A stretch of 64,000 bases of DNA from Pyropia yezoensis (GCA_009829735.1 CM020619.1:3974590-4038589); one strand, 5' to 3'. Counted from the stretch's first letter, positions 1 through 11,340 are shown. Notes: generated by a model from the letters alone, not told the origin. A program made the numbers and translations.

Positions 1-1931
1 CCACTGGCCTCCCCGCAGCTCTCATCACAAAAAATGTGCACATAGTGCGTCTCCCCCGACATGGAGTAGGTCGGCCCGGGTTGAGGGGACTCGTTCCAGC
101 TTGGCACCGCTTTGTCTTGTTGGTAGTCCGAGGAGACTTCGTGCCACTCAGTGCAGCACTTCACGCACATCAGCTCCTCTTGCGGGGTCAGGCGTAGGTC
201 TGCAGGCTGATCCTCCATGGGCGCATTGCCCATCACCTCCGCAAACATGGCCGCCAGGTCCTCAAACCGCTTAGCGGCACCCGTCGTGCAGCCCCTGTGG
301 TACATAATCGCGCAAGCGGCCTCGTCCTTGTGCTTGTCGAGCGCCAGCTTCAGGTCCAGAATGACCCCACGCGCGTCGTCAATCGCCTGCTGCCGCTCCA
401 AGGATGCCTGGTCGTTCTGCTGGCGGTGGCGCTTGAGCACCATCTGCGCCTGACGAAGGTCAGCCAGAAAAAACCCGCACATTGCGCACGCGTCGGTCTT
501 GTGAGGGTAGAGCGTGGTGTGCTCGTCGGAGGGCACGACGGTCCCCTCGATTTTCTTGGTAGACCCAAAGAGGGCCTTCAGCCAGCGCAAAGGGATGTCA
601 CCATGCACCATGGGAAGACCGGCCGCAACCAGCGCCGCGTTGAAGCTGGAGGAGAAGGACAGTCGGGTGTCCAGCGGGTAGTTCCGGCTTGACCGCAGCA
701 CCACCCACTTGGAGTCCAGGTAATAGGCAGCCCCGTGGAAGCGCCCCCACTTGTCCGCAGTCCGGCCCGTGGGGGAGCGATGCGCTCTGACAAACGCAAC
801 AAACTTGGCACGCTCAGCCTCCTTGCGGTGGTTTGACACCATTACGGCCAGCCCGTGCTCAGTCACGTTGTCCACCACCTCCATCTCGTCGTCCCCGTTG
901 GCCGCGCGAAAGTACTGCAGCGTCGACAGCAAACAGCCTTCGGGTCGCAGGATGCGGCAGACCAGGGTGTCAAGGTTGGGGCTCGACAGCATGTCGGACT
1001 TAGTCATCTTCTTGATCGGCGACTGGGCTGCATTCAGCGCGCGTCTGTGGCACCGTGCCAGCCACCAGTTTGAAACGATGAGGTGTCTACGGGCACAGGC
1101 CTCGTGTACGACCCAGTTTCCTCTCCCGTCAAACAGCAGCTCCACCACAGCGGCTCCCAGGCGCGCATAGTTGTACACCTCCTGGGCCGTCCCCTTCTTG
1201 TTCCCGCCGTTCTCCACGTACTGCTTCTCACGCGCCGTTCGGCGGGCCCCGACCACTCGGGCGTCAAACGTCCTCAGCACCGGGATGCAGCGACATTGCC
1301 CTGCAACAATAGTGGAGGTCTTGCTTGCCCCACGCACCGAGACAGCTTTCAGAGACACCCGGGGCGTGCCATTGGCGCATTGCTCGGGTAATGTGCACCT
1401 ACCACTGCCAGAGGACCGAGCACCTTCCATCTCGCCCCGCTGCAGGAAAGAGAGGCGGGTCTGCTTTCGGCGCTTGGCAGAAGGGGCGGCAGCGACCTTG
1501 TCCACGTCACCATGATCGCCGGCTCCATCGGTTGCATTCACCTCCCAGCTATCGCCCCGACCTTCAGCATCATCTTCATCTGCACCATCTTCAAGATCAG
1601 CAGGGAACTCATCGTCCACGTCACCCTCGACGACACCAAGCGACGGGTCCCCAGCGGTCGCAACTTGGGCGGCAGGGGCCAGCGGTACACAGGCAGCTCC
1701 AACGGGCGGGGCGGGTAGGATGCGGGAGCGAGTGCCCGGCGCGGCCAACAGCTGGACAAAGCGCCGCGCCTTCACAGGCTTGGCGCCAATCGAGTGTAGG
1801 TCCATCTCCGTGACGTAGTGTACGTCCTCCGCCGTCTCAACGCCGAGGGTGTCCACCAGGCCGCCCAAAAGGTGCCCAAAACGGTGCGCTTCCACCCACA
1901 TCTTGACCACCTCCATGCCGGTGGCGGCCAT
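1..1931 (-). CDS. Large TE-like ORF with N-terminal SAM-like domain, 3' end beyond window
   Basis: An uninterrupted minus-strand frame runs from an ATG at 1929-1931 off the left edge (about 643 codons seen). An in-frame stop lies about 60 bases upstream of that ATG, which supports the start. Residues 6-63 have the hydrophobic spacing of a SAM domain (W12, then a DL...IG...ARR core). An acidic stretch (about 102-124) follows, then a basic patch with a PIP-box-like QTRLSFL at 157-163. The middle contains a GRT...WGRFHGAAYYLDSKW segment, then a CxxC pair near residue 480, a charged, probably coiled-coil stretch (about 490-535), and CVKCC and CDESC pairs near 592 and 635. The Cys pairs and size resemble large DNA-transposon proteins, but I do not recognise the family. 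That the frame is coding is well supported by its length and composition; the function is unknown. Confidence 0.6.
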   Translation of the reverse strand, partial: MAATGMEVVKMWVEAHRFGHLLGGLVDTLGVETAEDVHYVTEMDLHSIGAKPVKARRFVQLLAAPGTRSRILPAPPVGAACVPLAPAAQVATAGDPSLGVVEGDVDDEFPADLEDGADEDDAEGRGDSWEVNATDGAGDHGDVDKVAAAPSAKRRKQTRLSFLQRGEMEGARSSGSGRCTLPEQCANGTPRVSLKAVSVRGASKTSTIVAGQCRCIPVLRTFDARVVGARRTAREKQYVENGGNKKGTAQEVYNYARLGAAVVELLFDGRGNWVVHEACARRHLIVSNWWLARCHRRALNAAQSPIKKMTKSDMLSSPNLDTLVCRILRPEGCLLSTLQYFRAANGDDEMEVVDNVTEHGLAVMVSNHRKEAERAKFVAFVRAHRSPTGRTADKWGRFHGAAYYLDSKWVVLRSSRNYPLDTRLSFSSSFNAALVAAGLPMVHGDIPLRWLKALFGSTKKIEGTVVPSDEHTTLYPHKTDACAMCGFFLADLRQAQMVLKRHRQQNDQASLERQQAIDDARGVILDLKLALDKHKDEAACAIMYHRGCTTGAAKRFEDLAAMFAEVMGNAPMEDQPADLRLTPQEELMCVKCCTEWHEVSSDYQQDKAVPSWNESPQPGPTYSMSGETHYVHIFCDESCGEAS

Positions 1932-3072
1932 CACGTCCACACAATAGATCCGCACAGCCTCAGCCAACAGACCCCAGTGTGGGAGTGGCACTCAGCCCCT
2001 CTGGTGCCACAGAACAGTCTTATAGGAGGCTGTGGTGAGAGAATAGTCGAGAAAGCGGGCGCGCGGTGCCGCTGTAGCATGCACGGGTGCTGAGACCATG
2101 TGGCAGGGTGCCTCGGGGGCGTCGCCGCCTGGTACCACTGCGCGGCAAGCAGCCTGCCATCGGGCGGCCAGGCAGCAGCGGCAGTCAACCCTTGACAGCA
2201 CCTCCCAGTTCTTCCACACACAAGGCGGTTCAGCATAATGACCCCCGAGGCCGGCGCTACTGGTAAGAGGCGGTCTGCATGTCAGTGGCCAGGCACGTCG
2301 GGGGGGGAGCCGGGCAAGAGCTTCTGCCATGAAGCAGTCCACGGCATGGGGATGGCTCTCCGCCCTTCCTCCCCGCACACCAGAAAAGAAAAACAGGGTG
2401 CTCGACCATGGCGCGAGGCGCAGCGCGAGGAGTGCGACGCGTAGCGCGACGCGTAGGGCTAGGCGTAGGGCTAGGCTCGGCACGGGCGCAAAAAAAAACG
2501 TCTGACGCACGCAGACCCCTCTCACAGTAGGCAACGTACATGTAGCAACATGGTAGCGTCAGACAATGAGGGAGTACCCGCCACCCCCCGCCTGGTGAGG
2601 TCGGGGCGAGGAGGACGAACGCTTGGCAGAAGACAGCGGTTTTGATGAAGCGCAGGCGCCTCCAGCTTGCCCAGGCTGGAAACATCGTTGGATCGAGGCG
2701 ATGACCTGTCGCTCCGGAGCACTTCTGACGGACTGATCGGCCTCAGTCACGTAACTACTGTCTGCTGCATAATTGGTCACATCTGGTGCCCTGGTGTGGG
2801 TCCAGGCGACTGTAGGATGAACAATCTTCAAAGCTGGCTATCTCAGCTCGACTGACCTCAAAGGAGATGAGGATTCTATAGTCACCCGCCACATATGTAA
2901 GGCAAGAGAGCCGACCATAATGCCCAGCAAATTTAGAAGTATTTTTAAACAGCGAGCTCGCACAATCATCCGTCGATTTCCACATTGAGGGCATGGTTGG
3001 ATATCTCGAATAATGTTTTTTTTGAAAGTGGACCGTATGTAGAGAGTTTATTCATTTCTGACATTCGTTGTT
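1932..3072. other. No convincing gene; short GC-rich direct repeats
   Basis: All frames here are short and compositionally poor. Around 2430-2475 there are two small tandem repeats, one with a 12-base unit (gcgtagggctag twice) and one related to gcgacgcgta. The 2700-3070 part is more AT-rich than its surroundings. It may be promoter or leader for the minus-strand ORF that starts at 1931, but I see no defined site. Confidence 0.4.
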
Positions 3073-3613
3073 TTACATTATATTTCCAAAATAGTCTGCT
3101 TCTCCATCCAGTGGCCTCGCTGGTGGTGGCGGTACTCTATGCTCGCCATTCTCACCGAATGCACTCCCTGCAGGCGGCATCGGCTCCCCCGTCTCCCTGT
3201 TCCGCGCCACTCGAGAGAGAACCACACTTTCCAAGTGGCGAGAGATGAGAGCGCAAGCCCCCCAACTTCGCATACATTGTCGAAGAGGGGGCTCAACAGC
3301 CTTCAAAGCAGCGACTGCGCGCAAGAGCTTCTCAAGTGACTCGTTAGTCAGCGTGCGGGTCCGATCCAAGCCCCGACTGGCGCGTCGCGTGCGGGAGTTG
3401 AGCCTGTTGCAGTCGCTCAACCCGTATTCGAGGTGCCCCCCCCCAGAGAGGCTGCTTTTCTGGAGGGCTTCGCGGGGGGCGGGAACTCTACCCGACTCGC
3501 GACCAGGCACAAGTAAACCCCCCCTCCCCACCGAGAGCCGTCGGCTGGCGCGCCCCGCCGACCGCCGGTTGCCGGGCACCCCCGCGTCCTCCGGGGCGTG
3601 CGCCGAGGGGGGT

Positions 3614-3695
<82 letters not shown>

Positions 3696-3984
3696 TGTGA
3701 GCCGGAGAAGACTCGCCGCGCGGGCGGGGACAAAATGGAGGAGGGACGGTGGGGTTCGTCCTCCGCGCAGGAGGTGCTTGCAGTCGCGTGGCAGCGGGGG
3801 TGGCTCGCCCGGGTGCCCTCAGCGACGGTGCGCAGCTTGAACGGCGCCGAGGTAGGGGAGGGGGGGGAAGGGGCCCAGCCGACGATCGCGAGCGCGGAAG
3901 GAGGGGGGGAAGAGGCATTGGCGCAGGGGGAGAAGGCGCGCACCCCGCGCCAAGAGCGTGTGCAGCACGGGCGGCTGCCTGCAT
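3073..3984 (-). CDS. Hypothetical protein with 26-residue polyproline tract
   Basis: Minus-strand ORF of 303 aa counted from the first ATG (3982-3984); the frame stays open further upstream without an ATG. The first third is Pro/Arg/Ala-rich. Residues about 98-123 are polyproline encoded by a 78-base G run on the plus strand. The C-terminal third is more protein-like: a helix-like stretch (ESLEKLLRAVAALKAVEPP), then an ending with GEADYFGNIM. I recognise no domain. Only the C-terminal half looks coding, and a reading frame crossing a 78-base homopolymer is fragile, so this could equally be a decayed gene or chance. Confidence 0.25.
3616..3693. repeat. 78-base poly-G homopolymer
   Basis: Uninterrupted run of G at 3616-3693, preceded by tcc and followed by catgtg. 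Such runs are unstable and readily mis-sized in assembly. A run this long can form G-quadruplex structures. Confidence 0.95.
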
Positions 3985-4122
3985 GCTTTCGGTGACTGGC
4001 AAAGGAACAAAAAAAAGACAGACATCAGGTTGTGACGTGCGACAGAAGGACACAAAAAGAAGGGTTGCGTCAGAGAGCTGGTCAAGAAAAGAACAGGGAG
4101 ACCGAACCTCTGTCTTTCTCAC

Positions 4123-5269
4123 CAGCTCAAAATATTAGGTAGGCGTGCATCGTACCTGGTGTTGCCATGGATTTAGAGAACAAGCGCACCTGTGCGGGGC
4201 GGGTTGAGGGCGGGAGACCCCGCTTCCTAGCCGGGGCCATGGTGGATGTGGGCGTGGCCGCTGTGCAGCATCAGGCGCGACACGACGACCAGAGGGACGC
4301 AGAGCTTGGCACGGTCGTCGTCGACGGGCCGCGAGCACAACGCGTCGCGCAACCGTCGTGAGCGCACTGTATACGCGCGCGCAGTGGGGTGGGAGCTCCC
4401 AGCAAAACAGACGTTGAGAGTGGCCCGCCCTCAATGGGGTCCGTGAACGCATCTGATTGGCTCTTCTGGAGACCTCAAAGTTCAACATTGTTTTTCAAAA
4501 GTCCAAAATGCGGCGGCCAAGCGCCGCACGTCCCTGGGCCACACGCTCGCCTACCCCTCCCTGAGACCACTCCTCAAGGGGGTGTATCTCATCCAAGTCC
4601 CCCCAAGTACGACTTCCGAGAAATGTAATACCCCCAATAAACCCCTCTCCCGCCTCGCTGGAGCGTTTTGCGTCCTATGATTTCCGGCCTGCCGCCGTTT
4701 GTGCGCCACACAGTGCCGCCTCCCCCGTCCCAGAGTCGTCGTGCAGCGGCTGTATCTCCCGAATGCCCACCTGAAAAAGCCTCGAAAAACTTGTAGCCTT
4801 CCGCTGCGCCTCCCGTCGACGCCGCAGGATGTTGTGGGCAGCCGCGCCAGTGCCGCACTCGTCGAGCAGTCTAGGGCTGGGATGCAAAGCCCAAAAAATA
4901 TTTCTGGAGCAGCCTTCCAGCCCACCACAGATGGTGGGCTGCCTGGCGAAGGTGCTGTTCATTGGATCCTGCAGAATCTTCCGTCTCTCGCCGGGTCAGC
5001 ACGGCCCCCACGTACCGACCCGGATCGAGGGTCCTGAGGCACCCCTTCCCCCCCCCCTGCACAGATGTTAATGACTTACACAACGAAGTGAACGGCTCAC
5101 GAGCAAACAAAGCGAAGTGCCAACCATCACGGCATAGAGTCCCAACCACTCGGCTCACGGCGAGAAGGGGAATATATTTCATACGTCCGTCGATGGAGGA
5201 AAGACAGTCTATGTCTAGCCGTCTTTCAGGGAGTCCGGACTTTCCCTGACGATCAGCCGCCGAGCGAAC
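4123..5269. other. No assignable gene
   Basis: Several overlapping short frames occur on both strands. The best-looking is a minus-strand frame at 4675-4962 (95 codons), with a basic segment NILRRRREAQRKATSFSRLF and no ATG-led context. I cannot assign it. The stretch lies just downstream of the decayed CACTA-like gene and may be more of that element. Confidence 0.35.
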
Positions 5270-7138
5270 TCACTCAACGTAGGCGAAAGCTCGCGGCTTC
5301 CTGACGTGTACCAAGGCATAGTGGTGCGCAAGCCCGTAGGTAGTGACAGCCGCGCGTCGGACCGCGCCAGTCCGCATTTCATGAAGATCTTCAGAGTCAA
5401 TCTTAAAGAGGTTGTTTCGCCGACGCCCTGGACCATTCGTGGAGACGGATCCACCAATGACGCCTCCAGCGAGCCGCAACCAGCAGTACTTTTGTGCCAG
5501 AACGGACAGTGGCACAATGCGGTACGCCGTCGAGCCTCACCGCGATTCGCATTTGCGCGAGTTCATGTCCGACTAGCTCCCCGGTCGGACTGGAAGGCCG
5601 CAAGAGCCGTACCTTCTCGTCATTGTTTGCCGGAAAAGCCAAACTCCCAATGGGTGCGGCTCCACGTTCGCCTGTGGACTCGCCCGATGCGAGCCTCCAG
5701 TGAGCTGGACAGAAGAATTCGCCAAGTGTTGACAAACGTTGAGCCTCGTACTTTCGCTTCATTGCTGTGGTGAGCGCCTCATGCGGCCTTGAGTGTGACC
5801 GAATCATAGGATTTCAGGATTCGATGGCTCTTTCGACGGGAAATGGCCAAGACGCCCAAACAGGTCCGCTTGAAAGGATGCTTGAGGTCGCGTCCAGCAA
5901 CTCGGCGATAGGAAGTCGACAGAAATGCAGCCGGTCAAACTTGCCAGCGTACACGTTGTCGTAGAAAGCCGTGCGAAAGTCGCAAAAATGTCCTCGCACG
6001 ACAACAATGTCCGACTTGCTGAGTGGAGTCGGTCGGAAGATCACTCGACATGCGTTACTTAATGCCATAATCATATTTAAGTGACGGTCCGCAAGGCGCC
6101 CTGCGAAAACAGCTTCGGCCACGCTGAGGATAAAGAGAATACTGAAGACGAAAGGCCAGGACTGGAAGCCCTGCTGACGTCACGCCTCAGAACCGTCGGT
6201 TGAAAGACTGAGCGCAATGTCCCTATCAGCTGTGAAGTGGCCTTGTTGCACCATTTGGCAAAAAACTGTTCCATGGTGCCTGTTGCAAACTTCTGGCAGA
6301 TCTTGGGTTGCTCTTCTCGCGTCGGCCAGCGCAGTCGGCATCGTTCAAATCATCTCCTTCGCAGTCGCAGGGGCTTCCAGCAGGGACACAAGCAAAAAGA
6401 TAAGGGACCAGTAGGTGACTTGCTTTCTTGGCCCGCCGTTGAAGTTTTGCTGGCTTGTTTAGCACACGAAAAAGACTGTGCTGGTCGTCCTGAAAGCGGT
6501 AAAAGCCACGCAGCTGTTTACGCACGCGTCCACGTTGGTGGTGTGCAAGTCCACGACACCGCGGACGAGGCTGTCGTGGGTTGCGGGGGTGCGGCCGATC
6601 AGGTCGGACCGCTGTTTCAGCATCTTTGCAGCACAATCACCGTGAGGCGAAACTCTTCACGATACGTAAAGTACGCCAAGTCTTTAATATTTTGGATGAA
6701 ATCTTCGACTGCGACGAGCACGCCATTGGCTGGAGCCGTTTCCTGGAAAACTGGATCAATGGGTGCGCCTGGAAGCGCGTCAAAGTTGATGCCGTCGGCT
6801 TCTTTCACGACTTCTTCGTCTGGTAGATCATCGTTCGCAATCCAAACTCCGTCATTAGAGTCGCTTGCCGAGTCCGAATCGTTTGAACTGTCCAGAGCGC
6901 CAACATCTGCCGCACCTGTCGGATCGTTGTCGACAATGTCGGCGCCGCCTGCCACCGGGGGGGCCTGGGAAGGACTAGCTGAGCCGGAGGTGCGCCACTG
7001 GCTGCTCGCCCCTGCTTCAGGACCCGTCAGCCGTGGGCGCTTTCCTTTGTTATGGCGGAACCATGTAGATCTCGGAATCTTTTTGCCGCAACACTGATCA
7101 GAATGACATTCTTGGTACGAGTCGGCGTTTCCCGACAT
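5270..7138 (-). pseudogene. Decayed CACTA/Plavaka-like transposase with deleted core
   Basis: The start is an ATG at 7136-7138, followed by ECHSDQCCGKKIPRSTWFRHN, a short Cys/His segment like the N-terminus of fungal and plant CACTA-type proteins. The first frame ends at 6617. The next frame then carries LIGRTPATHDSLVRG, DACVNSCVAFT (the CPxGCxAFT zinc motif of this superfamily), a YWSLIFLL segment, and LSLSTDGSEA...SWPF, which matches the TNP2 motif around the first catalytic Asp. Soon after comes the C-terminal module GPVWASWPFPVER, as in DUF4218/Plavaka proteins. The part between (second Asp and Glu) is missing. In-frame stops lie at 6459-6461, 6345-6347, 6180-6182 and 5814-5816, and a further frameshift lies near 5480. 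The superfamily follows from ordered motifs; the exact lineage is inferred. Confidence 0.65.
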
Positions 7139-7589
7139 TGTGGCCCGTCTGACGGAAGGAAGGGGGGGGGGGGGGGTTATGAAGCGGGGGTGCCGGGGAG
7201 GGAGCACAGCTGGAGAGGGAGGGGAGGCCGTGACGCTGGGGACGGAGGCTGCCGAGCGAAGGGCAGGGGAGGGTGTGAAGGGGTGGGGGAGGGCGGGGGG
7301 GTGACGGGCGGGATGTCGCAGTCTGTGCTGAGATGGGATGATGGGAAAGGGATTGGAGGTGGTGGGGTCCGTCCTTTTATAGCCTGGTCCGCGGACATGC
7401 TGCCTCTCCTCTGGGGCCAGCCCGCGAAGGGCTCGTATTATGGATGAGCTGTCGTGGAGGTGGCTTAGCGCGGAGGTGGCCACGGCAGTGAGAGTTTCTG
7501 GTTGCCTCCAGAGGCTTCGAAAAATTGCAGCCTGGAAGGCTCCACAAGCTCTGCGGTAGCCATTGGATAACGTGGATGGGGAAGGGCTT

Positions 7590-8340
7590 GCGGCGAAATG
7601 TGGGGGCCAGGCCTGGCGGCGGGGCCCCACTGAAGGTGCCAGGAGTGGAGAGGTTGGGCGTGCTTTAAGGCAGCGGCCGTGCAGGCACCACGGTTCGCAG
7701 CACCCTCCAGAAGAGGGGGGCGAGCGGAGGGGAGTGTGCGGGCGCGGTGGTGGCGCGGCGCTGGAGGGGGGAGCGTGTGCAGAAGATGCAGCGGCGGGGC
7801 GCGGCGGGGGGCAGCGACCTTGCGGCCAGCGCGGCTGCGAAGCACCTTCCAAAAGGGGGGGGCAGGCGGCGAGGTGGGACGGTGCGGGCGCGGTGGCGGT
7901 GCGGCACTGGGTGGGTGGGCATTAGGCAAAAAAATGCGTCGGTGGGGCGCAGCGGGGAACAGCGGCCCTGAAGCCAGCACGGTTGCGCAGCTCCCTCCAC
8001 AATGTGGGGGCGAGCAGCAGGGAGAGTGCGGGCGCAGTGGCGGCGCGGCGCGTGAGGGGTGGGCGTGTGGAAGATAGCGGCGGCTGGGCGCGGCGGGGGG
8101 CAGCGCTCATGTGGCTGGCGCAGTTGCGCAGTACGGTGGCGTGCCGGGACCGCCACGGGGGGGGGGCGGGCGACTGCCTTGGGGAAGCGCGCGCGGCGAG
8201 GCGCTGGGAGGGGGGGCTTGCGGAAAAGTGCGGGGGTGGGGGCGCAGGGGGGGGCTGCGGCCGATCGTCCAGCGCAGTTGCTCAGCGCGGTTGGGCCGCG
8301 AGGTGGCAAACCAGGACGGCCACGGGGGGGGGGGCGGTCG
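7590..8340. repeat. GC-rich tandem array, about 150-bp period
   Basis: About five diverged units. The anchor tgcgggcgc[ga]gtgg recurs at 7737, 7883 and 8037 (spacings 146 and 154). Neighbouring segments share a cgcggcggggggcagcg core and a motif like ggttgcgcagc.ccctcca. The frames running through it are Pro/Arg/Ala-rich and repeat with the DNA, so I do not treat them as genes. It sits upstream of the CACTA-like gene start at 7138. CACTA elements often carry subterminal repeats bound by their own proteins; that role here is inference. Confidence 0.7.
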
Positions 8341-8670
8341 GCGGAGTGTGGGGCTGACTCGGCGACCCACTCCCAGCAGCCCAGGCCGTCCGGTTGAAGA
8401 TTCCGGAATAAAGTGGGTGCGCAACTACCCCGCTGAGAAACTCATCTGGGAGGGGCCCCCGTGAGGGAGTGGCGGTAATCCCGGAAAAGACCCCGATTTT
8501 GGTGCCCAGAACCCGGATATCGGGGTTATTTTTTTTTGCTGGGCCGCTGGCTGCGCCCGCCCCGTCGATGGCCGGGAAGCGGAAGAGGGGGCCTGGAGAG
8601 TCGTCTGGCCGGCCGCCCCCGCATATAAAAAGTACCTAAGTGTCTTGCGCGCACACCTGGTGGGTGGCAC

Positions 8671-9024
8671 TCACCATCTGAGACACGCACCGCCGGTCCG
8701 TGCTGGCGGTCGGTTGGCGCTCGTGCTGTCGTCCTTCCGGCTGAAGCTGTTGCCCTCCCGACGCGCAACTGCCACCACCGACGCCGCAAACGCCACGAAC
8801 ACCACCACTACCACTATCACCACCACTGCCGTCACCACCACCACCTCCTTCATCGCGTCCTTGGACACTTCTGGCGCGCCAAGGTCCCTGCCTCCGCCGC
8901 CGTACGACGCAGCCCAGCGGCACCGTCTCAGACGTCCACATCGATGCATCAATGCTACCGCAGCCATCATGGCGTAGCGCCGCCGCCAGAGCGATCCAGT
9001 TGCTGACCCCCACCGCCCCTCCAT
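8671..9024 (-). other. CAC microsatellite; opposite strand could encode a Val-rich segment
   Basis: Plus strand 8770-8852 is rich in (cac/acc)n triplets. Read on the minus strand this gives a strongly hydrophobic Val-rich run (about 27 residues) inside an ORF of about 117 codons that begins with ATG. The hydrophobic run is the direct translation of the microsatellite, so a membrane protein is not established. The surrounding 8341-8770 and 9025-9440 show nothing I can name. Confidence 0.3.
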
Positions 9025-9443
9025 GGTCGCGCCCGCCGAGCTGCCAGACTGAACTGTAGTTGCCGACGGGTTACGTCGCCGGACGAGATGGCGGAAGGGG
9101 CCGTTTCGAAATGTTCAAAGTTTAGAAGATGACGAGCTCAAGGAAGAGAATTGACATATCCCGCCACACACGCCGAAACATAACCAACAGCGTAGCTTTC
9201 GAGGTGTCCCCATGGTCAATTTGCCACGAACACCACGGCACTTCCTAAAAAGCGCGAAAAGGACAGATGAGATGTTCGTGGAGGGAGAAATGAAAACGTC
9301 TTGCCACCAGCCTTCAAAGATTCCCCACTAAAGGATATGAGGGAGCGGAGAGAGAAAGAGATCTTGAAAAGAGTCTTCCGAAGCCTCCTGGGCTGTTGTC
9401 CGGGACTGGTCATTGATGGACAGACACCACAGTGTTTACATGT

Positions 9444-10937
9444 CTATTTCCAAGTGCTCAGTACACTGACTGAGCACCACCCAGCTCGCCTCCACAGGAA
9501 GAAGGGGCCGAAGTGATCGATGGCCAACGACGTGACGGCGTCGCAAGGCGGGTCACGCGGCATGGGTGCGAGAAAACCGCCGTGCAACTCCTCCATGACT
9601 GGGATAGGTGTCCCGAAATGCGAGGCGCGCTCGGCAGAATCAGTCGTCCTATGCAAGAGGAATGGGGACTTGCGGCACTATGAGAAAGGAAAATATATCC
9701 CGTTCGTCCAGAGAGAGAACAGACTGGTGGCCGGGAAGTCTCAAGCGCTCTGGGTCTCGTTGAGAGGATAGAAGTCTTTTTTTGTTCCGCTGACGAGTCC
9801 GAATCCCTTCTCAGAGTCTGGGACCGAATCCGGAACGTTTTTCAGATCGCTAGAGACTTTGAGGAAATGCAGTGACAGGCGTTCGGCGATGGCGGCAGGA
9901 GAAGAGGCACCGCACGTCAGTGCGAAGCCCGTCAAGTGGCTGTCCGTAGCGCTTTCGACGACACGACCAGTCAATCTTGTGTGTGACTGGGCAAAATCAG
10001 GCCCGAGCACACTGGCCTGTGCCTGGTCGGTGACCTAGCGAGAACTCCAAACCACGCGCCGGTCATAAGGGACTAATGGCAGGGCAGCTGGAACCCGATC
10101 GCGATGCCCGGGTCCCCAGCCGCTCAAGTAGACCCCGTCAACTTGAGCCATCGACGAACCTTGGCCAATGGGCGCCGGAAGCTGACGAGTGCGTACCCTC
10201 ACGTCCGTTGCAAGCGCATCGGCCTTGACCCGCTTGGCCGCCTTCGCAGCAACCGAGAGCGCCTGCACAGAGGAAGGCGGTCGAAGGGCTGACAGAGCAG
10301 GAAGAGTACCGGTTGGTCTGCTGCTCTCGAGCCGAATCCGCTCGGCCGCTGCCAGAGCCGCATTGACTACACACATTCGTGCATTCCTGCCGCGAACAGC
10401 CAACTCGTGCGCCCGTTTGTTGCTCTTGTGCATCATTCTGGACTTGATCTCCTCTTGTCCAATCAAGCGGATCGTCTCCACAGCGGATGAGCCAACCGCG
10501 AAGAGGTTGCTAGTCATTGCACCCGCAGAAGATGCCTTGACCTGCCGCGCGTTGAATCTCGCTTCGCAGCCGGCTCGGATGCCAGCGCACATGCTCACGG
10601 CCTTGGCGTCGTCCACGTTTTCGCAGACGAAGTCGATGCGCTCAATGGGCCCGGCGCTGTAGAGTCTTGAAATGGATCGACCCTTCAACTTCTCGTTGCT
10701 GGCGTAGCGCTTGGGGTCCAGCTCCAGGGTGTCGCTGTCATGGCCAGTCTTGTGACACTTGGTGCACTTGCGGGCGTGCCAGCAGGTGAGGTTGGTGCAA
10801 GGCACATCCGGCCCCAGAGGTCGAAACGGATGGTCGACCGGCAGTCCGCGGAGACACCGATACTTGCGCATGGAGCATGAACGTTGGCTGAGACCGTACT
10901 GCGTAGAATCCAGCCCGCAAAGGTAGCACCGAACCAT
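9444..10937 (-). pseudogene. Decayed Cys-rich TE-like ORF
   Basis: The start is an ATG at 10935-10937. The N-terminus is a dense zinc-binding-like region: C4, C7, C21, C28, C47, C52, C58, C61 and H66, the last part being CTKCHKTGH. A long Ala/Arg-rich helical part follows, then a segment around GRVVESATDSHLTGFALTCG that looks like a globular core. The same phase stays readable to 9444 but is broken by TAG at 10035-10037, TGA at 9741-9743 and another TAG shortly after. The last piece contains HFGTPIPVMEELHGGFLAPM and DHFGPFF. I do not recognise the family; a DNA-transposon protein is likely from the context and architecture. Confidence 0.45.
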
Positions 10938-11104
10938 CGTGGACCGTCCGACGTGATGGCACGGAACGTCGATGTAGACAGCGTCTCACGTTGAAATCGG
11001 CTGGCCGCCACAGGCGGACGTTCAGAAAGAGTGATGTGGCGAAAAACGGGGAGGTGTGGGAAGGGGCGGAGGGCGGGACACGGAGATTCCGCCACCGGGA
11101 GCAA

Positions 11105-11340
11105 AGGGTGGGGAGGCAGGGGCGCCAGCACGGTCGCTGCCCCCCAGGTCCAGCGTCGCCAGTGGTCCGAGATGGTGTGGAGAGTGCCACATAGTGGTGG
11201 CCCCGTGTGTAGCACGGAGTGGAAAAGCATGGGCGTCAGCACGATAGCCGTCGCCCAGGTCCAAAGTGGCCACTGCGCGTCTGTGGTGGGCGTGTGTTGC
11301 GGAACGTATGGACTGGTGGTGGCTGGAAACAAGGGGTGGC
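11105..11340. repeat. Two diverged copies of a roughly 111-bp unit
   Basis: The segment starting gcgccagcacggtcgctg at 11122 recurs in diverged form as gcgtcagcacgatagccg at about 11232. Both copies continue with ccaggtcca and then .gtggcca/cgccagtgg. The pair lies 170-400 bases upstream of the Cys-rich ORF start at 10937. Confidence 0.55.

Noticed and set aside
2440..2480. Telomere-like gtagggctagg repeats
   Set aside because: Only two 12-base units within a low-complexity GC stretch, not a telomeric array.
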